Shown here piece by piece: positions 6,438-12,984 of a stretch of DNA of 12,984 nucleotides. Every line of letters starts with the position of its first letter. The stretch's first letter is position 1. The stretch is from contig DQHS01000065.1 in the NCBI GenBank assembly GCA_003524365.1, forward strand, positions 1 to 12,984. The letters run 5' to 3'. A program made the position numbers and the translations under genes. The notes below the pieces were generated by a model. It was not told where the DNA came from. It did not search any database and saw nothing but the letters and a program-made list of their open reading frames with translations. This DNA is from Cellvibrio sp. (GTDB lineage Bacteria > Pseudomonadota > Gammaproteobacteria > Pseudomonadales > Cellvibrionaceae).

Positions 6438-9400
6438 TTAGAAGTTTGCACGAAGGCTCAGCGTATAACGGCGCTCAGCTTTCCCTACAGATGACGGTAA
6501 ACGCAACCCACCGTCTGACTCATCTTCAACTTGTTGTGAGGTCACCATACCTTCTTTAGTAAGGTTACTTATACCAAGGCTAACGAAGTAATTATCATTG
6601 AATTTATAGTTTACGGATGCATCTACTTGACCGTAGTCATCACCCCAAACCGGGTAACTCATACAGCAATCCGCTGCCGTAATTAAGAATTCAGAACGCC
6701 AGTTATACGCAACACGTGCAGAAAAACCGTGCTTGTCGTAAAACACATTGACGTTATAAGCATCATCAGACAACCCTTCCAATCGAGTTACTTCGATAAC
6801 ATCGACTGAAAGTCCACCTGCAGAGCCATCTTCTGCTCCTGAGCTCAAGCCAGAACTCTCCATACCCTTATTCTCGATATGGGTATAGTTGGCCTGCACA
6901 CCAAATCCATCAACCCGACCAGGTAAGAAATTCAAGAAAAAGGTGCCTTGTAATTCAATCCCCTGCAGTGATGCGCCATCGCCATTTACTGGGCCACTGA
7001 CAAATACATCGCGGGTAACCCCGTTATGTGTAACCGGTCTTGAATAGTTTGAGTTCTGAATATAGTCATCAAACTTCTTATCAAACAGCGCCATACTCAC
7101 ATTGCCAACACGCGAGAAATAATACTCAAGCGTAAAGTCAATCTGGTCCGCAACTGTCGGCTTTAAGAATGGATTCGCAGCATTGGCCACAAAGTCCAAA
7201 TTCGCGCCCACAATCTGGCCATTTTCAATAACCCACGATTCATCATTAAGGTTATTCTCTGGGTGTCTGTATCTTACATTAATATAGTTTCGCAACAGGC
7301 CAATATCCGGGCGTGACATTGCGCGAGACCACGCTAAACGCGATTGAAACTTGTCAGTAATTTGGTATTTCAAGTTAAAACTGGGTAACACGTTGCGATG
7401 TATTGCTGTTGATGTAGCTACAGAGAAGCCCGTACCCGAATTGGAGAGGGGGACAAACCGATCCTCTTCATCAGACAGATAATGACGAAGAGAATAGTCC
7501 GTAAAATTAGGCTGACCACCCTCTACTGGTTCTCCATGTTCAACAGCTGGACCAAGCTCGGCAATATCCTGACCACCGCTACTTACAATCTCGGTTTCAA
7601 CGTAGCGTACGCCAATGTTTCCGGTCAGTGGACGACCAAACAATTGCAAATTCTCACCACCAAAGTTCATTTGAATGTAGGCAGCTTCCGTTACCTCGCT
7701 AACATTCAGGGATTCATTTGGTTTGTAACAGGTACCAGGCACCACACCCTCACGAGAACAAACTGAAACGAAACCTACATTAGGAGTTCCCAATGCTTCT
7801 CCGGTCATTGTGTTTTCCCAATCACCCATTTTTTTGGGGTTAGGGAAAACCAATTTATTAATACCATCATAGGTATAAAGGTTACCCCATTCGTTGCCCC
7901 ACTCTCTGGCAATATAATCATCTACCGGATAGCCCTTGAAGTGATAATCATGGTCATGTGTCTGATTCACACCGTCAATCTGTAGTTGCGTACCATCCGT
8001 CAATAAGGTCGGTACTTGACGAGTCAATACAGCAGCAGGGCTTTCCAAACTAGACCAGTCACCACCTTGGTTGGCCCAGAAATCCCAAACCGGTGCCCAA
8101 AGGCCTGCAGAGTTAACATTCTGCTCACGGTCAGCATAGCGAACACCAGCTTTAATTTTATCGATATAGCCATTTTCAACATCAAAAACAAAATCAACTT
8201 TGGTGGCAAACTCGTCCCCTGAACCATTTCCACGGCTAGCATTGATGTTAACAGGCGCGTAATTGCCTTTGGTCCCAAAAATACCAACATCGGTATCGTA
8301 TCCAGTAGGATTAATCCCATGAGGATTTTCCAATATCACATTAAATTCTTCACCGGAAAGATCCAACCTGGTATTCGCATAGGAGTTCAGGCCAGAGCTC
8401 ACGCCATACGAGTCAAGCGTTGCATCTACTGTCTGAATATCAAAATTCAAATGGGCACGATCAGTCATATTCCATTTAAAATTAAATGACAAGTCTTGAA
8501 TCATTTCCTCATTTGTGGAGAAGCCAGCACTAGTACCCATTGTATTAGCAATCCACTGTACCCCAGACGCCTCATTACATCCGCCACCCACGTTCTGGCC
8601 TTCAATCCCCCAACCACAACCCTCGGATATCACCATATGCTCACCAGCCGCATTTTGCCTATGGTTCGCAGAGCCCTCATTACCATGGCCATAATATCCA
8701 TGGGCCTGGTTAATAACGCCGCCCATAAAGGCGCCATTTTCGTCAAACGTAAACGGAGCTTCACCTGACGCTGGCCTCACCAACTCAGCAATTCTATCAG
8801 GGCCGTATCCGTCACGCAGGCTAGGCGGCCAAGAGAGGTAGTTACCTACTTTGAATTGAACCTGGTGGCTAGAACTGGTGTTTTTGTAGTTTGAACGGTT
8901 GTACTGCAAACTTGCCAGGTATTTACCTTCGTCGTCTTGCCATTGCAGTGCAAGTGCGCCGCCCAGACGCTCGCGCTCATATGTATACTCATTCATGAAT
9001 ATATCGGTGGGCAGGAATTTCGTGCCCTCGGTATTGCCGTTGGCATCCGGGTAAATATCGTTATAACGAACGTAGCCATAACGCCCCTGCCCTTGTGACG
9101 ACGCATTTACATCGGAGTAGGCAATATTGGCCATAATGCCGAATTCACCGATAGTTGTTTCCAAACGATTGGAATATACGCCCGACAATTCCGGTGAGTT
9201 ATCACCCGAGGTTTCGTTATAGTTAGTGCCTAACGAATAGGCCACGCTTTCACCATCGCGATCAAATGGTAAACGGGTGCGCAGGTTTACCACCCCAGCA
9301 ATACCACCTTCGATGAGTTCAGCGGATTGGGATTTGTAAATATCCACACCACTCATTAACTCAGGAGAAACATCGCTCCAGCTCAACCCGCGGCCTGAGG

Positions 9401-9812
9401 TTGCACTAAAACTATCACGGCCGTTAAATTCACTACGGACATGATGCAAACCGCGAACAATCACACCGGAAGGCTCAGCAGAGAATTGGCTGGTATCGTT
9501 AGGGTTAGAAAAGCGGGTTACTGTAACGCCAGGGACACGTTGAAGCGCTTCAGCAATAGATTTGTCGGGGAAGTCCCCAAGGTCTTCAGACGTAATGGAA
9601 TCCAATACTATTCCGGACTCCTTTTTTAACTCTTGCGCAGTTGCCAGGTTTCTTTGCACGCTGGTAACAAGCACTTCCTCAACTTCGTCATCTTTTACAT
9701 CTGTTTTTTTGGGCTGATCTGCTGCGTATGCGGCAGAACCAATTGCCATAATACTTGCTGCCAGTAGTGTTTTCTTAAATCGACCATAGCTATAACTATT
9801 GTTATGTGACAT
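6438..9812 (-). CDS. TonB-dependent outer-membrane receptor (Xanthomonas/Caulobacter type)
   Basis: A 1124-residue receptor for active import across the outer membrane using TonB energy. Residues 1-30 are a signal peptide ending SAAYA. The TonB box is near EVEEVLVTS (43-51). The plug spans about 63-180, with PDKSIAEALQRVPGVTV (82-98) and GGIAGVVNLRTR (169-180). The remainder is the barrel, including NPFLKPTVADQIDFTLEYY (880-898), and it ends in the terminal Phe (SLRANF) needed for barrel assembly. It is longer than many TonB receptors. Cysteines occur in pairs (399/412, 685/695, 1049/1050), suggesting disulphides in outer loops, and a Trp-rich loop is at 572-586. The start has a good AGGTGGA site. 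Neighbouring GH5 and GH74 genes suggest oligosaccharide uptake, but the ligand cannot be read. Downstream are three halogenase-family genes, possibly one transcript with an attenuator between. Confidence 0.96.
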   Translation of the reverse strand: MSHNNSYSYGRFKKTLLAASIMAIGSAAYAADQPKKTDVKDDEVEEVLVTSVQRNLATAQELKKESGIVLDSITSEDLGDFPDKSIAEALQRVPGVTVTRFSNPNDTSQFSAEPSGVIVRGLHHVRSEFNGRDSFSATSGRGLSWSDVSPELMSGVDIYKSQSAELIEGGIAGVVNLRTRLPFDRDGESVAYSLGTNYNETSGDNSPELSGVYSNRLETTIGEFGIMANIAYSDVNASSQGQGRYGYVRYNDIYPDANGNTEGTKFLPTDIFMNEYTYERERLGGALALQWQDDEGKYLASLQYNRSNYKNTSSSHQVQFKVGNYLSWPPSLRDGYGPDRIAELVRPASGEAPFTFDENGAFMGGVINQAHGYYGHGNEGSANHRQNAAGEHMVISEGCGWGIEGQNVGGGCNEASGVQWIANTMGTSAGFSTNEEMIQDLSFNFKWNMTDRAHLNFDIQTVDATLDSYGVSSGLNSYANTRLDLSGEEFNVILENPHGINPTGYDTDVGIFGTKGNYAPVNINASRGNGSGDEFATKVDFVFDVENGYIDKIKAGVRYADREQNVNSAGLWAPVWDFWANQGGDWSSLESPAAVLTRQVPTLLTDGTQLQIDGVNQTHDHDYHFKGYPVDDYIAREWGNEWGNLYTYDGINKLVFPNPKKMGDWENTMTGEALGTPNVGFVSVCSREGVVPGTCYKPNESLNVSEVTEAAYIQMNFGGENLQLFGRPLTGNIGVRYVETEIVSSGGQDIAELGPAVEHGEPVEGGQPNFTDYSLRHYLSDEEDRFVPLSNSGTGFSVATSTAIHRNVLPSFNLKYQITDKFQSRLAWSRAMSRPDIGLLRNYINVRYRHPENNLNDESWVIENGQIVGANLDFVANAANPFLKPTVADQIDFTLEYYFSRVGNVSMALFDKKFDDYIQNSNYSRPVTHNGVTRDVFVSGPVNGDGASLQGIELQGTFFLNFLPGRVDGFGVQANYTHIENKGMESSGLSSGAEDGSAGGLSVDVIEVTRLEGLSDDAYNVNVFYDKHGFSARVAYNWRSEFLITAADCCMSYPVWGDDYGQVDASVNYKFNDNYFVSLGISNLTKEGMVTSQQVEDESDGGLRLPSSVGKAERRYTLSLRANF

Positions 9813-9820
9813 CTCAGTGT

Positions 9821-9827
9821 TCCACCT
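9821..9827 (-). promoter_or_regulatory. Ribosome binding site of the TonB receptor
   Basis: AGGTGGA lies eight bases before the ATG at 9812, a near-ideal site that fixes the receptor start. Confidence 0.8.
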
Positions 9828-10225
9828 AATTTATGTTTATATGAGTGCTTATACTTTTTACCTTGGCGTAACTAGTTGAAAAGAGCGGCTTTTCGCCCCC
9901 CAAAAAAAGGTTACTGCTGCCGAGGAAACTGCGGAGCAATAGGAATTCTTATGCTCTACGTACATCATTAGGCGGTTTTTATATCAACTGTGAATAGCGT
10001 ATTTTTCTGAAGTTTTTTTTAATTTTAATTCTATGAATAAAAATTTCAAATTTTGTTATTTTTTCCATCGCGCCTGTACATCCAGGCGGAATTATGAGAA
10101 TAAAAGTTACAAACGGATAGCGGAACTCCACAAATTCACTGGATCTATCTTGTACAGTGAACACTGGAAATGATCTATTAAATTGATTATTAAAAATTGT
10201 GTTATAAAAATAAAAAATATTGTCA
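9828..10225. other. AT-rich leader region of the TonB receptor
   Basis: No gene is supported here. It should carry the promoter of the receptor operon, but no confident -35/-10 pair can be chosen. GAAAAG (9878-9883) and CTTTTC (9889-9894) form a small hairpin with an AGCGG loop in the leader, next to a C-run. Bases 10140-10225 are extremely AT-rich. The distance from the GH5 terminator and this long leader both suggest the receptor has its own promoter. Confidence 0.5.
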
Positions 10226-10435
10226 CTATGGAACCTGGGATAGACCGCGTTTCTCGTGGATAAAAAGCAAAAGGTCAGCTTCGTTTATAAGCGGGTCTGT
10301 GTTACGACTAATGCTTCCTTTTTTCAGTTGCGGATGAGCAACTAGCGTTTTATCAGCATAGTATTCAGCAACTCTTGGTTCGCCATTACGATTAAGCAAG
10401 GGAAACAGGCTGTAACAATTCCCTCCTAAAGGCAT
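10226..10435 (-). other. Protein-like reading frame, doubtful gene or gene fragment
   Basis: A 69-codon frame from ATG 10435 to TAG 10226-10228 reads smoothly (MPLGGNCYSLFPLLNRN..., then RVAEYYADKTLVAHP) with a balanced residue composition. It lacks a ribosome site, and codons such as AGA, ATA and GGA appear. The longer version from ATG 10498 begins inside the GH5 terminator and is unlikely. It may be a relic of a longer gene or chance. I do not recognise it. Confidence 0.2.
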
Positions 10436-10461
10436 ACCCCAACACAAGACCAAGCTAATAT

Positions 10462-10494
10462 AAAAAAGGCCGGCTTCATGTATGAAGCCGGCCT
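10462..10494 (-). terminator. Intrinsic terminator of the GH5 gene
   Basis: AGGCCGGCTTCAT (10467-10479) pairs with ATGAAGCCGGCCT (10482-10494). On the minus strand six T follow. It begins 21 bases after the GH5 stop, so the GH5 gene is probably monocistronic and separate from the receptor operon. Confidence 0.92.
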
Positions 10495-10515
10495 GCATTA
10501 ATTACTAATTACCAA

Positions 10516-12648
10516 TTATTCAGCTAATTGAATGGTTGCACTTTTTATAGTAACGGTGCCTACTGTTGCAAAGAACTGAAGCCCAAAAATTGTAACGTCA
10601 GGCACATCGTTAAACGCTCCCGAACAGGTGAATGTTTGATCTTGATCTGCAACGATAGGAGTAGAGCCTTTCATACACACCCATTGCTGACCACCAACAT
10701 CACCCCAATCGCCATCTAAAGCAAAAAACTGGAACATGTTTACATTTCCGTTCTCGCGGTCAGTCACAAATGCTTGATCAAAATTCAACACCACTTCAAC
10801 GGTCGATCCATTCATATTGATTGGCGTAGCAAAAACAGTCTCAGCAGCCTGCCCGCTTGCAGATAAAGTGAATTGTATATGAGTGGGAGATTGGTTTTTG
10901 ACCACTTCACTGCTCACATTCCACTTGCTGGGGCTGGTATCCAAAACAATATTATTGCTGGCGCTGGATGATGAACTGCTTGAGGAACTGGAACTAGACT
11001 GGCTACTTGATGAACCACCGTTCAATTTACCAGAGCCTATTAACAGTGCATCAAGCGTTTGTTGATTAATGACAGCCGGAGTACCACGATTAAACACCTC
11101 ACCGGTATCCCAAAAGAATGGCAGCATGCCATTTTCAATTGACGCCTGGGTGACATATTGTGCGTAATATGCGCGCGACGCGAGATGCTTGGGATAGTCA
11201 GTGCAAATTTCCTCTGTACGCGGCCTTGCAGCGAACTCTCCTAACACAACGGGAATACCTTGGTCCGCAAATTTTGTTTTCATTTGGGCAAATTTTTCAT
11301 CGACATAATCCTCTTCTTCGCGAGTCGAGTTGCGATAAGTATCAGTTTCCGAATGGTTGCCTTCACCCCAGTAACAAAATACCTGTAAGGTGCCCCAGTC
11401 AGCCACTATATCTTTATCCTGATTGGTAAAACTAAATGGGTAAAAATGCACTTCAGCCATTTGGCGACCCGTTGCAGTGTCGGACGGCATAGCAGGCCAA
11501 GAATTGAACGTAACATCGATGTCAGTTTTTGGGCCTTGAATCACCAGCACGCGATAAGCGTTTTTACCACCCGTCGAACGAACTGCATCGACAAATGTTT
11601 GATGATACATGTCAAGAACGGCGATTTCTGCATCATTATGAGCATCAGGCTCATTGGCACTAGCAAACAGGACATGCTCGTCAAAGTCACGCAACGTCGT
11701 GGCAATTTGTTCCCAATAGGCTTTCTGTTTGGCGTTTACAGCTTCTTTCTTTTCTTCAGAGAAATTCCGCTCCAACCAGCCACCATCCCAATGGATGTTA
11801 ACAATCACGTAGAGCCCATTATCCACCGCATACTGCACCACTTCCTTCACGCGGTTGAGCCAGGCATCACTAATTTTTCCAGTGGTTTGATCGGCATACT
11901 GATCCCAGGACACGGGGAGTCGAATCGCATCAAAACCGCTGTCCTTCACTAACTTTATATAAGCTTCAGAAACCTTCGGATGCCCCCAGCAAGTCTCTGC
12001 TGCTGGCGTGCAACCCCTGGATTCCATTTGGTTTCCAACGTTAATCCCCAGCGTCATTTTGGCAGCCAACTGCGTGGCGTTACTGTCCATTCCCGTCATA
12101 TCTGCGGCAATAGGATTGGTGTTGTAGCTCGGGTAAAGCGCAGCGCTGGCTGATGAAGCAGCAAGACTAGAGGAGCTTGCGACCATAGCGGAAGAAGAGC
12201 TCGCAAGGCTGGATGAACTGGCATCAACCGATGATGATGATGAAATAGCAAGGCTTGATGAACTTGCAACGATAGAGGAAGAAGCAAGGCTGGAAGAACT
12301 TGCAACAATAGAGGAAGCAGCAAGGCTTGATGAGGTTGCGCCTGCCGACGAAATAATAGGGACGGGACTTACATCAACCGATGAAACAGCGAGACTGGAT
12401 GAGCTAACAACATCGGCCGATGAGATAGCAGGACTCGATGAATTAGCATCAGCTACTGAAGTAGCAACACTAGACGAGCTGGCGTCAGCCGATGAAGCAT
12501 CAACACTAACCGCGCTCGATGGACTGGATACTGACACGACCAACGACGAGACACTACTCGAACTAGCGCCCGAGCCTGAGCCTGACCCGCCACAGGCAGA
12601 AAGCAGCGAGGCAATGCCTAGCACTACCAATGCATTTATTGTTTTCAT
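10516..12648 (-). CDS. Surface lipoprotein GH5 endo-beta-glucanase with serine linkers and C-terminal module
   Basis: A 710-residue protein. Residues 1-19 form a lipoprotein signal (LLSAC, Cys19), so it is probably tethered to the outer membrane. Residues 20-170 are a Ser/Ala-rich linker. The GH5 domain covers about 193-541, with FDAIRLPVSW, NIHWDGGW, the acid/base Glu in ASANEP (E333) and the nucleophile in PVVLGEF (E471). A second poly-Ser linker spans about 545-564. A module of about 145 residues follows (566-710), with two Cys and a closing TVTIKSATIQL strand like beta-sandwich carbohydrate-binding modules; its family is not recognised. The reaction is hydrolysis of a beta-1,4-glucan such as cellulose, mixed-linkage glucan or xyloglucan. 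The subfamily is perhaps GH5_4 and was not resolved. ATG 12648 is preferred over TTG 12660 because it gives a canonical MKT lipoprotein leader. The ribosome site is weak (GAGA). It is ended by its own terminator. Confidence 0.94.
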   Translation of the reverse strand: MKTINALVVLGIASLLSACGGSGSGSGASSSSVSSLVVSVSSPSSAVSVDASSADASSSSVATSVADANSSSPAISSADVVSSSSLAVSSVDVSPVPIISSAGATSSSLAASSIVASSSSLASSSIVASSSSLAISSSSSVDASSSSLASSSSAMVASSSSLAASSASAALYPSYNTNPIAADMTGMDSNATQLAAKMTLGINVGNQMESRGCTPAAETCWGHPKVSEAYIKLVKDSGFDAIRLPVSWDQYADQTTGKISDAWLNRVKEVVQYAVDNGLYVIVNIHWDGGWLERNFSEEKKEAVNAKQKAYWEQIATTLRDFDEHVLFASANEPDAHNDAEIAVLDMYHQTFVDAVRSTGGKNAYRVLVIQGPKTDIDVTFNSWPAMPSDTATGRQMAEVHFYPFSFTNQDKDIVADWGTLQVFCYWGEGNHSETDTYRNSTREEEDYVDEKFAQMKTKFADQGIPVVLGEFAARPRTEEICTDYPKHLASRAYYAQYVTQASIENGMLPFFWDTGEVFNRGTPAVINQQTLDALLIGSGKLNGGSSSSQSSSSSSSSSSSSASNNIVLDTSPSKWNVSSEVVKNQSPTHIQFTLSASGQAAETVFATPINMNGSTVEVVLNFDQAFVTDRENGNVNMFQFFALDGDWGDVGGQQWVCMKGSTPIVADQDQTFTCSGAFNDVPDVTIFGLQFFATVGTVTIKSATIQLAE
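12248..12340. repeat. Tandem 36-base repeats in the Ser-linker region of the GH5 gene
   Basis: Two adjacent 36-base units (12248-12283 and 12284-12319) differ at four positions, and a partial third unit follows (12320-12340). They encode the 12-residue pattern ASSSSLASSSIV. Looser copies extend both ways, so the linker seems to have grown by duplication and to be prone to length change. Confidence 0.75.
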
Positions 12649-12660
12649 AAGGGATCTCAA

Positions 12661-12920
12661 TACTTATTGTTAGGGAGAATTCAAACCATCTTCAGCAGAA
12701 TCGGCCGAGAACGGTCTTTTCTATCGTATTGAGAATCAAAGGAAGCTGAATAGCGCTTTTATGAAAAAACCTACTAACTTCCAAAAAGTAGAAGTTTTTT
12801 TTGATCTTGCGGTAGTCGTATACCGCCAGGATTGATCACTCCTGCCGTTTTATGTAGTGATGTATAGACTAATGGCAGCTGCAAAAGTACATTAGCGCTA
12901 TTATCCCCAAGGTTTATGCT
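12661..12920. promoter_or_regulatory. Divergent intergenic region upstream of the GH5 gene
   Basis: This region separates the minus-strand GH5 gene from a possible plus-strand gene, so it should hold promoters for both. GCGGTA (12809-12814) and TACCGC (12821-12826) form a perfect inverted repeat with a six-base spacer, a possible operator. AACTTC/GAAGTT (12776-12781, 12791-12796) followed by a T-run is a weak hairpin. No promoter consensus is convincing. Confidence 0.4.
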
Positions 12921-12984
12921 ATGTCAGAGTTAAGCTACTTGCTTCAGCAATCCACCAACAAACTAATGGATTTGATCAAAAATT
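12921..12984 (+). CDS. Possible start of an unknown gene, cut by the right edge
   Basis: ATG at 12921 opens a frame of 21 codons, MSELSYLLQQSTNKLMDLIKN, to the window edge without a stop. AGG lies eight bases before the ATG (CCAAGGTTTATGCT). The residues form a plausible amphipathic helix, as in the N-termini of many bacterial proteins. It would be transcribed divergently from GH5. Too little is present to name it, and chance is possible. Confidence 0.4.
   Translation, partial: MSELSYLLQQSTNKLMDLIKN

Noticed and set aside
9940..10010. Possible promoter (TTGATA or TTCACA with TAATGAT) for the receptor
   Set aside because: No pair of boxes has both good matches and good spacing, and AT-rich DNA gives many such partial matches.
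9979..10164. 61-codon minus-strand frame upstream of the receptor
   Set aside because: It is AT-rich with Ile/Lys/Phe-biased residues and lacks a ribosome site; it is typical of noncoding DNA.
10436..10498. N-terminal extension of the 69-codon frame to ATG 10498
   Set aside because: These codons lie in the GH5 terminator hairpin and its T-tract, so translation from here is implausible.
11446..11952. 168-codon plus-strand frame inside the GH5 gene
   Set aside because: It lies antisense to the conserved GH5 catalytic domain, whose motifs fully explain the sequence.
12241..12340. CRISPR-like regular repeats
   Set aside because: The 36-base units are contiguous without spacers and encode the Ser linker of the GH5 protein in frame.

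Overview
The window looks like a gammaproteobacterial polysaccharide degrader of the Cellvibrio/Saccharophagus type (inferred). The signs are a lipoprotein GH5 glycanase with very long poly-serine linkers, a GH74 xyloglucanase, and a 1124-residue TonB-dependent receptor next to flavin-dependent halogenase-family genes. Every substantial gene is on the minus strand, so transcription runs from high to low coordinates.

Layout, right to left (5' to 3' for most genes). At 12921-12984 a protein-like reading frame starts on the plus strand and leaves the window, divergent from the rest. At 12648-10516 lies a surface-lipoprotein GH5 endo-glucanase with two Ser linkers and an unassigned C-terminal module, closed by a strong terminator (10462-10494). 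About 700 bases without a secure gene follow. Then come the TonB-dependent receptor (9812-6438), a near-perfect terminator-like hairpin (6386-6423), and three adjacent 'tryptophan halogenase' paralogues (6370-4865, 4859-3396, 3370-1868) almost without gaps. After the last of these is an 800-base stretch with a plus-strand insertion-sequence relic and a possible weak terminator. Last is the N-terminal half of a secreted GH74 xyloglucanase (1063 to the left edge).

How they may work together (inference). GH74 and GH5 would cut xyloglucan or a related beta-1,4-glucan outside the cell. The receptor would import the oligosaccharides or another TonB ligand. The three halogenase-like flavoproteins are co-transcribed with the receptor, subject to the hairpin. 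The outer two keep the FAD motifs, the catalytic lysine and glutamate, and the WxWxIP signature. The middle one has lost all of these except the general fold pattern. No flavin reductase is visible. The receptor plus two intact and one degenerate halogenase is the most interesting system here: its substrate and its link to glycan uptake cannot be read from the sequence.
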